A stretch of DNA of 64,000 nucleotides from Rhodobacteraceae bacterium M382 (GTDB taxonomy: Bacteria; Pseudomonadota; Alphaproteobacteria; Rhodobacterales; Rhodobacteraceae). Below, one piece after another: positions 8,344-17,232 of this stretch; position 1 is the first letter of the stretch, and each line of letters starts with the position of its first letter. The position numbers and the translations under genes were made by a program. The notes beneath the pieces were generated by a model, which was not told the origin of the DNA, did not search any database, and was given only the letters and a program-made list of their open reading frames with translations. The stretch is taken from positions 186,001 to 250,000 of the forward strand of contig CP081101.1 of assembly GCA_025141015.1 (NCBI GenBank), written 5' to 3'.

Positions 8344-9789
8344 ATGAAAAATACTCCCAATCTTTTGGTGATCCTTTCGGATCAGCACCAAGCACGCGCC
8401 ATGTCCTGTGAGAACCATCCGGTGGTGCAGACACCGAATTTGGATGCGCTTGCCGCGCGCGGAACGCGGTTCACGAACGCCTACACGCCCTCTCCGATCT
8501 GCGTGCCCGCCCGCGCGGCATTTGCAACCGGGCGACCGGTGCACGAGATTGGCAATTGGGACAACGCGATGCCTTATCAGGGAACACCACGTGGATGGGG
8601 GCATGCCTTGCAGGACAAAGGGGTGCGCGTGGAGTCCATTGGGAAACTACACTATCGACAGATCGACGATGACGCTGGATTTGACGTTCAACACATCCCG
8701 ATGCATGTCGCCGATGGTGTTGGCATGGTTTGGGGCTCGATCCGTCGTGAAGATGAACGCATCTTCAACAAAGATGTTCGCATGATGGGGAACACGATCG
8801 GGCCGGGGGAAAGCAGCTATACCAGATATGATCGCAGCGTCACCGACCGGACCTGTGATTGGTTATCCGACACTCAGCACAGCACCGCCCCTTGGTGCCT
8901 TTATGTGGGTCTCGTGGCCCCGCATCACCCTTTGATCTCACCTCAGGAGTTCTACGACCTCTATCCTCTGGACGGGCTTCCCCCAGATAAACTACGCCTT
9001 CGCGACGGATATGCCCAACATCCGTGGATCGAAAAGGTCGCCACAGCGATGGTCGCAGAAGATGGTTGGAAGGACGAGGAAGAACGACGTATCGCAATCG
9101 CCGCGTATTACGGTCTGACCAGTTATATGGACCACAATGTCGGGCGGATTATCCAGGCGCTGAAGGACAGTGGGCGCTTTGATGACACCACGGTCATCTA
9201 CTCAAGCGACCACGGAGAGAACCTTGGCGTCCGTGATCTGTGGGGCAAGATGAACATGTATGAAGAATCCGCGGCGATCCCGTTGATTGTTGCTCCCGCG
9301 CCGGATCTGAAAACAAACCCTCGGCCAACCAGCGCGACCACAACAAGCCTGCTGGACATCTCGGAAACGATCATCGACCACTTTGGTGCAGAACTTCCGG
9401 GTGATCGACCCGGGCAATCGCTTTATGATCTTGCCGCGTCCAAGGACGACCCCAACCGTGCTGTGCTCAGCGAATACCATGCGATCGGGTCGGTCTCTGC
9501 GTCTTTCATGCTTCGAAAGGGCGACCTGAAACTGATTGAATATGTTGGGTTCGCGCCGGAGTTGTTTAATCTGGCCGAAGACCCCGAAGAACTGACCAAT
9601 CAGGCCCAGAATCCTGCCTATGCAGATGATCTGGCCAGAATGCAAAACGAACTTCGTCAGATTTGCGATCCCGAAGCCGTCAATGTGCAAGCGTTCAAAG
9701 ATCAGGACGCGCTGATTGAGGCTTATGGCGGGCAAGAGATCGCCTCGAAACTTGGCGCGCCCTCAGCTACCCCGCCTCCTTCCACTTAG
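8344..9789 (+). CDS. Cytosolic type I sulfatase (sulfatase 2)
   Basis: A 481-residue sulfatase of the alkaline phosphatase superfamily. NLLVILSDQHQARA supplies the first metal aspartate, CVPARAA (Cys53) is the formylglycine motif, and YSSDHGENLG gives the distal metal ligands. The C-terminal part with LSEYHAIGS and ELFNLAEDPEEL resembles choline-sulfatase-like members. No signal peptide is present, so it acts in the cytoplasm. ATG lies 3 bp after the marR stop, so the two genes are co-transcribed. It is much closer in motif pattern to sulfatase 3 (28008) than to sulfatase 1. The substrate is unknown; the divergent TTT transporter is a likely source. Confidence 0.88.
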   Translation: MKNTPNLLVILSDQHQARAMSCENHPVVQTPNLDALAARGTRFTNAYTPSPICVPARAAFATGRPVHEIGNWDNAMPYQGTPRGWGHALQDKGVRVESIGKLHYRQIDDDAGFDVQHIPMHVADGVGMVWGSIRREDERIFNKDVRMMGNTIGPGESSYTRYDRSVTDRTCDWLSDTQHSTAPWCLYVGLVAPHHPLISPQEFYDLYPLDGLPPDKLRLRDGYAQHPWIEKVATAMVAEDGWKDEEERRIAIAAYYGLTSYMDHNVGRIIQALKDSGRFDDTTVIYSSDHGENLGVRDLWGKMNMYEESAAIPLIVAPAPDLKTNPRPTSATTTSLLDISETIIDHFGAELPGDRPGQSLYDLAASKDDPNRAVLSEYHAIGSVSASFMLRKGDLKLIEYVGFAPELFNLAEDPEELTNQAQNPAYADDLARMQNELRQICDPEAVNVQAFKDQDALIEAYGGQEIASKLGAPSATPPPST

Positions 9790-9825
9790 GCGGTGACTGG
9801 TTTCAACTCAACGCAAGGATCCGCC

Positions 9826-9912
9826 ATGATGCAGGATGATACTTCTTTGGCACTATCGGAGCTGTGGGATTTACTGGATGACACCCGGTCGACGGGTTAT
9901 TGCGCAAAATAA
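9826..9912 (+). CDS. Possible 28-residue small protein
   Basis: A short acidic frame (MMQDDTSLALSEL...) starts 36 bp after the sulfatase stop, with AAGGA about 6 bp before the first ATG and TAA at 9910-9912. It matches no family I know. It could be a real small protein, a leader for the AbrB gene, or the 5' relic of a longer gene, since the following 138 bp stay open in another register. Confidence 0.22.
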   Translation: MMQDDTSLALSELWDLLDDTRSTGYCAK

Positions 9913-10050
9913 ATGCACTGGCGTGACAAAGCCCAACTGAAGCAATCCACTAACCTCTTGAACATCATGAACACGGGCAACTTGGCCCCCACCGTCTTTG
10001 AAACGCAACGACACCTTGTTTTGCCCTGGCCCAAAAGAACCGTTTTTAGC

Positions 10051-11124
10051 ATGAACACCCTGAAATCCAATGCACTTCACCTGGCCTTGATCCTGGGAAC
10101 CGCGCTGTCTGGTGCCTTTGCGGCGTTCGCGATGGGATGGCCAATTCCCTTCCTTCTGGGAAGCCTCGTGGCAACTGCAATTCTGGCGTTAACGTTGGTC
10201 GCGCGCACGAACAAACCAGTTTTCTTTCCCAGACCCCTGCGGGAAGTGTTCATTGCCGTGATCGGCACGATGATTGGCACAACCTTCACGCCGGACGTGT
10301 TGGCGATGGCACCAACCCTGGCCATCACCCTGTGCGCCATGTTGATCTTTGTCGTCCTTGCGCAGACGTCAAACTACGTCATTTTTCATCACTTGGGTGG
10401 CTATGATCAGCCCACCGCATTCTATGCGGCCATGCCGGGGGGGCTTATCGAGGCCGTGGAAATGGGGGCCAAAGCGGGCGGTGATGTCGAAACGCTGAGC
10501 ATCCAGCATTTTGTGCGCATTGTTCTGGTGATCCTCGTCGTTCCCATGCTTTTTCTTGTGGTGGCAGGAGAGTCCGTCGGTAGCGCAGCAAACCAGACCC
10601 TTGAAAAGGGCCCTTCCGATTGGCGGGATTGGGCAACGGTGGTTGCCATTGCCCCAGTTGGACTTTTGATCGGCAAACTCTCCCGCTTGCCAGCGGCGCC
10701 ATTGCTTGGTCCCCTGGTGCTGACGGCGACCCTTCAGTCCACAGGGGCGATTGATCTGGGCGGACCTCCGACACTTCTCAATCTGGCCCAGTTGGTCGTC
10801 GGCGCAAGCCTCGGGGCTCAGTTTGCCAGGACAACACCTCGGCATTTGGTCTCCGCTCTCGCACTTGGCATGGTTTCGGTTTTGGTGACGCTGGCGATTG
10901 CGTCCGGGCTTGCGCTGCTGCTTGAACCTTTCGTCCCCCTGTCATTCCAGACCTTGCTGGTCAGCTTTGCACCCGGCGGGGTCACCGAAATGAGCCTCAT
11001 CGCATTAAGCCTTGGTGTCAGTCCCGTCCTTGTCTCTATCCATCATCTTTTCCGTATTTTGTTCACAGTGGGCATGGCCGGGTTGCTGTTCAAGCGACTT
11101 GGCAAGCGCTCACCCGGATCCTAA
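10051..11124 (+). CDS. AbrB-family integral membrane protein
   Basis: A 357-residue membrane protein with about ten hydrophobic segments in two similar halves, as in the duplicated Gram-negative AbrB family (often labelled ammonia monooxygenase without good reason). Characteristic pieces are GWPIPFLLGSL, REVFIAVIGTMIGTTFTP, YAAMPGGLIEAVEMG, and in the second half PLLGPLVLTA, LAQLVVGASLGAQF and SFAPGGVTEMSLIA. ATG 10051 (MNTLKSNALHL) begins right before the first membrane segment; an upstream start at 9913 adds 46 polar residues not seen in the family. Function is not established for the family. Its place between a sulfatase and the FGE gene suggests transport linked to desulfation, perhaps export of an end product; this is inference. 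Confidence 0.8.
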   Translation: MNTLKSNALHLALILGTALSGAFAAFAMGWPIPFLLGSLVATAILALTLVARTNKPVFFPRPLREVFIAVIGTMIGTTFTPDVLAMAPTLAITLCAMLIFVVLAQTSNYVIFHHLGGYDQPTAFYAAMPGGLIEAVEMGAKAGGDVETLSIQHFVRIVLVILVVPMLFLVVAGESVGSAANQTLEKGPSDWRDWATVVAIAPVGLLIGKLSRLPAAPLLGPLVLTATLQSTGAIDLGGPPTLLNLAQLVVGASLGAQFARTTPRHLVSALALGMVSVLVTLAIASGLALLLEPFVPLSFQTLLVSFAPGGVTEMSLIALSLGVSPVLVSIHHLFRILFTVGMAGLLFKRLGKRSPGS

Positions 11125-11133
11125 GTTCACCCA

Positions 11134-12081
11134 ATGCATGCCGAGCCCCAAAATAAGAGTTGTTGCAGCCCCTCGCGGAGTACAGATTCCAGTGCCCCAC
11201 TGGCCGCTCCGAGCGTGGCAGGACGGATGCGTGTGGCGTCCGATGCTGTACGTATCCCCGGTGGCAGGTCGTTGACTGGTACCTGTCGTCCCGAGATCCC
11301 AGACGACGGCGAAGACCCGATCCGCAACACGCGCGTGAAGCCCTTCCGCATCGGGGCCACTGCGGTCACGAACGCGCAGTTCGCCGAATTCATCGATGAA
11401 ACGGGCTATACCACCGAAGCCGAGCGCTTTGGGTGGTCCTTTGTATTCTGGGCACACGTCGCGGAAAATGTCGGCCCGACAATGGGTGTGAAGGATGTCG
11501 AATGGTGGCGGCGTGTGGGGGGGGCAAATTGGCGTGATATCAACGGTCCCGGCACAATGGAGGCAGCATGGGACCCGACCCATCCGGTCGTTCATGTATC
11601 GTGGAATGATGCGCAGGCCTATGCCAAATGGGCCGGCGGCCGCCTGCCTACCGAAATCGAATGGGAACACGCAGCCCGTGGGGGACTAGGAGACGTGCGC
11701 TTCCCTTGGGGGGATCAAGAGCCAAACGATACGAGTTTCCAACCCTGTAATATTTGGCAAGGTGACTTTCCAAAGACCAATACCGTGAAGGACGGTTTTG
11801 CAGCCACAGCCCCTGCACAGTATTACGACCCGAATGGCTATGGTCTTTACAATGTCGTTGGCAATGTTTGGGAGTGGACGGCAGATGCGTATCGCGTCAA
11901 ATCATTGAAGAAACACGTGCGTCAGCGGCTTTCAACGATGAAAGGCTATCGCCTGTCCAAGGGCGGGTCGTTCTTGTGTCACGCTTCATATTGCTACCGC
12001 TACAGGATCGCGGCGCGATCAGGCACCTCGCCAGACAGCACAACAACCCACCAAGGGTTTCGTATGGTCTGGCCAGACTAG
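11134..12081 (+). CDS. Formylglycine-generating enzyme (sulfatase maturase)
   Basis: A 315-residue FGE-sulfatase-domain protein. It oxidises the active-site cysteine of type I sulfatases to formylglycine using oxygen and copper. The domain runs from VRIPGG (about residue 40) to the end, with HPVVHVSWNDAQAYAKWAGGRLPTE and GNVWEWTADAY as family landmarks. CHASYC (Cys282 and Cys287) matches the two redox cysteines of true aerobic FGE, which most domain relatives lack. The N-terminal NKSCCSPSR is also common in bacterial FGE. It starts 9 bp after the AbrB stop and closes the marR operon, so it should activate the neighbouring sulfatases at 3059 and 8344 and perhaps that at 28008. Confidence 0.93.
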   Translation: MHAEPQNKSCCSPSRSTDSSAPLAAPSVAGRMRVASDAVRIPGGRSLTGTCRPEIPDDGEDPIRNTRVKPFRIGATAVTNAQFAEFIDETGYTTEAERFGWSFVFWAHVAENVGPTMGVKDVEWWRRVGGANWRDINGPGTMEAAWDPTHPVVHVSWNDAQAYAKWAGGRLPTEIEWEHAARGGLGDVRFPWGDQEPNDTSFQPCNIWQGDFPKTNTVKDGFAATAPAQYYDPNGYGLYNVVGNVWEWTADAYRVKSLKKHVRQRLSTMKGYRLSKGGSFLCHASYCYRYRIAARSGTSPDSTTTHQGFRMVWPD

Positions 12082-12422
12082 GATTACCCTGTTGGATGCC
12101 GTTAGTGCAGCGCAGGCGCATAGAGCAAAGCCATCTGCCCCTTCATAATTGACGTGGAACATCTGGAACCCGCCTTCTCAGAGTTTTTGCTGCTCTCAAA
12201 AGCGCGCAAAGCGGTTGCTCGCACCCAAACCGCCAGCAATGGTTTTGTCCCGCATTGCAGGTGCGGGTTTGAACAATGGCAAGGTCAGCTTCGGTGCGGG
12301 ATCAGACGTCTGTGTTGGGCACGGAGAACGGCGGTAGCGAGCCCAAACAGCGCATTGGAACCAATCCTTTTGCCGTTATGTCTGCGTTAAAATCTGGCCT
12401 GCGGTTTCTTCTTCTGACTGGA
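12082..12422. other. Intergenic stretch with one copy of the 63-bp repeat
   Basis: No gene recognised in 341 bp between the FGE gene and the convergent DUF2652 gene. Short frames on the plus strand are arginine- and cysteine-rich without family resemblance. It contains a copy of the dispersed repeat at 12285-12347. Confidence 0.55.
12285..12347 (+). repeat. Dispersed 63-bp imperfect repeat, copy 1
   Basis: Begins TCAGCTTCGG and ends AGCGAGCCCAAA. It aligns without gaps over 63 bases with 13833-13895 and 17065-17127, best in the last third (TAGC, two variable bases, GCCCAAA). All copies lie between genes and point the same way. Confidence 0.5.
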
Positions 12423-13556
12423 TCAAGCGGTCTCTTGTTCCGCGATGTCCTTCGCTAGCTTATCGCCAAGCGCTTGCATCCTTGCGATGCGATTTTCCTT
12501 GTCAGGCACGATAATGCCACGCAGCTTTTTCTTCACCATGCCTGACATCAGCTTGCCCATGATTTTGGGTGACGTCGGAGTTGCGAATCTGATTTTGACC
12601 AATGTCCCTTCGCCCACTTGAACCAGCTCGTTGGTTTCCATCATCGTAAGGCCCATGGGCAGGTTGTATTTACCTGTCGCGTAGTCACCGTGATGCCAGT
12701 CGACAATCTGAAATGGAAAGATGTCTTCGCCGTGATAACAGTGATAGAGGGTTCCGGGTTCAATCTTGCCCTTGTTTGTATCGAACAATTCGACCTTGTT
12801 TGCGCCCAGCCATTCGGCGCGCAACTCTGGGCGGGTGCAAATGGTGAAGGCAACATCCAGCGAAACCGGCAGTGGAATGATCCACTCTTCAATGAGAAGG
12901 TTGTCTCCTGGTTCAACAAACGTGCGTTCCGTTGTGCGACGGCGCTCCCATGCGACGCGCATGTCCCGCACAACGTATTCGACCTCGCCGATGTGCTCGA
13001 TTTCTTCGGTGTAGAACTCAGATCCGTCAAAATACTCAACAAGTTCCATGGACTTAAGCGCAGCACACGAAATTAATGTGTACGCCGTCAATCCGGTACG
13101 TTCCTTTACGCTATTTTTGAGAAGCCGGAACGCCGTGATCACATCCTGACCGGCCAATTCTTCGCGATCTCCAGTTTTTTGAACGATACAGTCTCCATGA
13201 TGCACAACGATCTTAAGCTCCAGTGCGTCAACAGTGGAACAGGCATCGCATGGACATGAGGTGTTGATCAGCATCTTCTCTTTCGCACGGGCAAAGACGC
13301 AGTAGAGCTGTTCCGCAAAATCCAGGATGAACTGCTGCGAGACCACTTCGCTTTTCAACGCGTAAGCAAAAACAGAATCACCCTGTAACCCTGATACTTC
13401 CAATGGTGATCGGATAGTGGGGATCATACTGCCGAACAGAGATTCTAGGATCCCCTTGGCGTGTTCGATGGCTGTTTCGGACATGAATTTCGTATAGCCA
13501 GATATATCCGCGATCACGAAATATGCTGATTTCACACCGCCCTCAGTTTTACTCAT
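12423..13556 (-). CDS. DUF2652 (cyclase-like) plus SRPBCC domain protein
   Basis: A 377-residue cytosolic protein. Residues 10 to about 200 resemble DUF2652, a relative of class III nucleotide cyclase domains: YFVIADISGYTKFM, then GLQGDSVFAY in place of a catalytic metal region and VVHHGDCIV. Residues about 225 to 350 look like an SRPBCC/polyketide-cyclase ligand-binding fold (IPLPVSLDVAFTICTRPELRAEWLGA). Whether it makes a cyclic nucleotide is doubtful; DUF2652 members generally lack the full cyclase residue set and have no assigned role. It is convergent with the FGE gene and stands alone. Domain calls are by pattern. Confidence 0.68.
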   Translation of the reverse strand: MSKTEGGVKSAYFVIADISGYTKFMSETAIEHAKGILESLFGSMIPTIRSPLEVSGLQGDSVFAYALKSEVVSQQFILDFAEQLYCVFARAKEKMLINTSCPCDACSTVDALELKIVVHHGDCIVQKTGDREELAGQDVITAFRLLKNSVKERTGLTAYTLISCAALKSMELVEYFDGSEFYTEEIEHIGEVEYVVRDMRVAWERRRTTERTFVEPGDNLLIEEWIIPLPVSLDVAFTICTRPELRAEWLGANKVELFDTNKGKIEPGTLYHCYHGEDIFPFQIVDWHHGDYATGKYNLPMGLTMMETNELVQVGEGTLVKIRFATPTSPKIMGKLMSGMVKKKLRGIIVPDKENRIARMQALGDKLAKDIAEQETA

Positions 13557-14049
13557 AAATTCCCCTCCCCTTGGCGATCTTTATGCGTTGAATTCAAGGA
13601 AAAACCTAACGAATTCGATTGGTCGCTCAGGAACATCCAACCTGCCCTCAGGCTTTGGCGCAGCCCACACCAAGGTCGAGACCAGTGTAGGGCGGTTCGC
13701 CAAATGGATGGCCGATGTCAAAATCGCAAATAATGAGACAATTCAAGATTGGGAAAAAACAAACATCGGTAACCTCGCAGCCAATTCACACTCCGTCCGC
13801 AAAGCGGTCGCTGCCGTTCACCCGCAACAAGATCCGCTTGGGGCTGCCTGCAGCCACCCGTACCTGGTGCGGCGTACGGCAGTAGCAGGCCCAAAGCAGA
13901 CATAGGCTGAATTCCAGGATTGCATGTGCGCTATGTTATCACTGACATGTCCGAAATTTCATTTTCGCGGACGGCAGAAATACAGACGCGTCCGATCAAT
14001 TCGCTTGATGCAATGGGTGGCAATTTTTAGGCGTAGCGCAAAGCAGGGC
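13557..14049. other. Intergenic stretch with one copy of the 63-bp repeat
   Basis: 493 bp with no recognisable gene. A plus-strand frame at 13588-13905 has no family resemblance and is crossed by the repeat at 13833-13895, so I do not call it. The left end should hold the promoter of the leftward DUF2652 gene. Confidence 0.5.
13833..13895 (+). repeat. Dispersed 63-bp imperfect repeat, copy 2
   Basis: Begins TCCGCTTGGG and ends AGCAGGCCCAAA. Ungapped alignment with copies at 12285 and 17065; the block CCGTACCTGGTGCGG is nearly the same in the third copy. Confidence 0.5.
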
Positions 14050-14784
14050 TTATTGAGGTATATTATCCAGAAATGTCATTAATCTGTTGCGGTCTTGTAC
14101 ACTAAATTTTCCATTGTCTGTCGATATAATCCCCTGCGATTTCAACTTCCGAAAGGCGCGCTGGATTGTCGGAACAGACAGTCCCATGGTCCCGGCAAGA
14201 TCGTGCTGAGACAAGATGCAAGAACGATCCGGGCACAAACGGCCAGTATCCATCATCCACAAGAGGCGCTTGGCAACCAAAATAACCCCATCGAATGTAA
14301 CCAGATCAGTTATAGTTTCCTGAAGTTGTCTGCGTTGAGCGCTATAGTGTGATAATATCTCTCGGTATCTTATGGGCTCTGCTTCCAAAAAACCTAAAAA
14401 CTCAGGTTCTGAGATGCTCAATACAAAGGTCGGCTTACGCGCGATCGCGGTGGCTACGGCTTTTTCCTGGGTTATGACATCGGCCATACAGTACCATCTG
14501 CTAGACCCGGTGTGGGGATATACCAGCTCTTCGTTGTTGTTCGACAACAACAGGATATCTATCTGACCGCTGATCAAACCGTATGCATGGTGTGGAACTT
14601 CCCCACGACGATACAGGGTGTCTCCGGCTTGCAGCAATTTCACCGAACCCAGGTTCAACAGGTCTACCTGAAAGGTCTTGGGACATGTCGACAACCAACC
14701 CGAAGCACACATAATCTCCTTTTGCTTTGGTGTCGGTTTACGTGTGTGAGCTGCTTGGACCTTGATACCTTTGATTTCATTCAT
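14050..14784 (-). CDS. Crp/Fnr-family regulator
   Basis: A 244-residue regulator with an N-terminal cyclic-nucleotide-binding-type barrel (LQAGDTLYRRGEVPHHAYGLISGQIDILL, about residues 45 to 80) and a C-terminal Crp-type winged helix (LSQHDLAGTMGLSVPTIQRAFRKLKSQGII near residues 185 to 220). Family members bind promoters as dimers. ATG 14784 is preferred to an upstream TTG. No Fnr-type four-cysteine cluster is evident. It is divergent from the DUF3604 gene 122 bp away and may have regulated it. The ligand is unknown. Confidence 0.82.
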   Translation of the reverse strand: MNEIKGIKVQAAHTRKPTPKQKEIMCASGWLSTCPKTFQVDLLNLGSVKLLQAGDTLYRRGEVPHHAYGLISGQIDILLLSNNNEELVYPHTGSSRWYCMADVITQEKAVATAIARKPTFVLSISEPEFLGFLEAEPIRYREILSHYSAQRRQLQETITDLVTFDGVILVAKRLLWMMDTGRLCPDRSCILSQHDLAGTMGLSVPTIQRAFRKLKSQGIISTDNGKFSVQDRNRLMTFLDNIPQ

Positions 14785-14906
14785 GCGCCAAAATACCTGA
14801 TTTATGCCCAAAATGCACCGGATGTAATCTGAAGATCATTTCTTTCAGAATGGACTGTGCCAGTCTTTGAGGTGGGTCAACGCGCCTGCAGCTGGGAGGG
14901 AATGGG

Positions 14907-16832
14907 ATGAAAAACACGTGGTTCTTGGATCGGACATCGGTCGTTACGCTATGTTTGAGCACCGCTTTGATGTCGTCATTTGTGTCAGTCGCCTTCGCTT
15001 TCGAGGGCGTTGTGTCCCCCGAAGCGGTGCAAACGGAACCGGATTACTCTCCATTTGTCGGACGGTCCTATCCGGATCAGGTGCTCTTTGGGGACCTTCA
15101 TTTTCACACCGAGATTTCTTTTGATGCTGGCCTCATCGGCACGTCGCTCAACATCCATGACGCGTTTCAGGTGGCGCGGGGCGAAAGAATAATCTCAAAT
15201 ACAGGGCAGCCGGTTCAACTCATTCGTCCGCTTGATTTTCTGGCCATAACGGAACATGCAGAGTTGCTCGGTCTTTCTACAGCCATCCGCACATCGCATC
15301 CAAACCTGTTGGCAGACGAATGGGGTCGCCGCATCCACGACGGGTTTACCGAAGGGAGCGAAGCCCGAATGGCAGCTTTTTCAGAAATTATTGAATTGGC
15401 GACGGTGAGGGGCATCGACCCGACCGACGGATTGGATCTGGATGGCGATATCTGGCTCGACATTGTAGAGACCGTGGATTAGTACAATGTTCCCGGCACC
15501 TTTACTGCACTCAGCGGGTTTGAATGGACCTTCACACCAAAGGGTGACAACCTGCACCGGGTTATCCTGTTCGGGGACGGTGCGGATAAAACCAGCCAAA
15601 CAATCCCTTTGTCCTTCTTTAATGCCCCAGACCCTGAACTGTTGTGGGACTATCTGGCTCACTATGAAGCCACAACGGGTGGCAGCGCGATCGCTATTCC
15701 ACATAACGGAAACATGTCGAACGGTTTGATGTTCACCAAGAACAAATTCGACGGCTCACCCTTGGATGCCGAGTACGCAGCCAAGCGCATCCGATGGGAA
15801 CCGATGCATGAAATGACCCAGATCAAGGGGGATGAGGAAACCCATCCGATGCTATCGCCTGACGACGAATTTGCTTACTTTGAGCGCTGGGATGTTTCCA
15901 ATCTTGCCGGAACTGCCCCAAAGGCACCTGAAATGTTAAGGTACGAATACGCTCGGTCTGCGTTGAGAGTTGGTATGGAGATTGAACGAGAAATCGGGGT
16001 GAACCCTTACAAATTCGGGTTTTCGGCATCGACCGACACGCACACTGCACTTCCCACATCGCGTGAGGACAACTACTTTGGCAAATACCAGCACACGAAA
16101 CCTTCTGCGAACCGGCACAACGGTGACGTGATCCCTGCTGAAAACCCGGCACTCCGCATTCTGACAGCGCAGGAATCTGCGTCCGGTCTTACTGCAGTCT
16201 GGGCACGGGAAAACACACGCGCAGAAGTATATGGTGCCATTTCCCGCAAGGAAGCCTATGCGACGACAGGTAGCCGTATAAGGGTTCGGGTGTTTGGTGG
16301 CTGGGAGTTCGAAGAGACTGATTTGCGTGCACCTGACTTTGTGTCCAATGGATACCAAAACGGCGTTCCGATGGGCAGTGATCTGATCAACGCACCTGAA
16401 GGCGCTGTACCCCGCTTCCTTGTCCATGCGCTGCGCGATCCGGACGGAGCCAATCTGGACCGCGTTCAGATCATTAAGGGCTGGATCGATGAGGCTGGAG
16501 AAACCTCTGAGCGTGTCTATGATGTTGCGGTTTCCAATGGTCGTGAGATTGGTGACGATGGCCGTGCGCGACAACCCGTTGGGTCGACTGTCGACATCAA
16601 AAACGCGACATTTGACAATTCTATTGGCGCGGCCGGGCTGGAAGCCTACTGGCAGGACCCCGAATTCGATCCGACCCAAAGTGCATTCTACTATGTTCGG
16701 GTCATAGAAATTCCTAAACCGCGTTGGACGACATACGATGCAGCATTCTACGATATTCCATTGCCGGAAAGCGTGCCGGCAGCGGTTCAAGACCGCGCGT
16801 ATACATCTCCAATCTGGTACACACCTGAGTAA
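14907..16832 (+). pseudogene. DUF3604 protein gene interrupted by an in-frame TAG
   Basis: The reading frame is open for 642 codons except for one TAG at 15480-15482 (codon 192). Both sides read as one DUF3604 protein, a secreted PHP-like putative metallohydrolase: signal peptide ending AFAFEG, LFGDLHFHTEISFDAG with metal histidines, ITEHAELLG, then after the stop YNVPGTFTALSGFEWTF, IPHNGNMSNG and FGFSASTDTH. No base is gained or lost, and codon 192 would commonly be a charged or polar residue, so one change such as CAG to TAG explains it. Upstream TGGGAGGGAATGGG gives a good ribosome site. It may be newly inactivated, a sequencing error, or read through. Divergent from a Crp/Fnr gene. Confidence 0.85.
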
Positions 16833-17232
16833 TTGAATTCGTGGGTAACCAAACGTCTTCCCATTGCTTTTGCTGCTGGCGTACTTGACCTGATAGCGCT
16901 GTCCTAAGGTATCTCGCCCTTTGTTTCTTGGTACTTTCTGCTCGGTTCCCCTGTGAAGGGATTGGTTTTAGTATCAGTGTTCAATTGTTGAGGAGAACTC
17001 TGCTGCACCTGCATCAGACGGCTTTGTCCCGCAGTGCTGTTGCAGCTTACAAGTGACAGTAATGTCCGATTCGGGTTGTCAGCAGTCGGCCGTGCCTGGC
17101 GCAGAGTGCGGCCACTATGAACCCGCGACGGCGCTTGCTGCGACGGCGTCAAATGTCCGCTTTCGGATGACTGACGTTAAAGGCGGCTCTGAATTCATGC
17201 AAATCATAGATCTGTTGGGTGAATGAGTTTGA
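16833..17232. other. Intergenic stretch with one copy of the 63-bp repeat
   Basis: 400 bp between the DUF3604 gene and a LysR gene. I see no gene. It carries the third repeat copy at 17065-17127 and a following GC-rich tail with TGTCCGCTTTCGG at about 17153-17165. Confidence 0.5.
17065..17127 (+). repeat. Dispersed 63-bp imperfect repeat, copy 3
   Basis: Begins TCCGATTCGG and ends ATGAACCCGCG. Ungapped alignment with the other two copies; it shares CCGT.CCTGG.GC and GT.CGGC with copy 2. It is the most diverged at its 3' end. Confidence 0.48.

Noticed and set aside
15480-15482. Pyrrolysine or selenocysteine at the TAG of the DUF3604 gene
   Set aside because: TAG is not a selenocysteine codon, and pyrrolysine use is not expected in this bacterial group; nothing nearby supports it.
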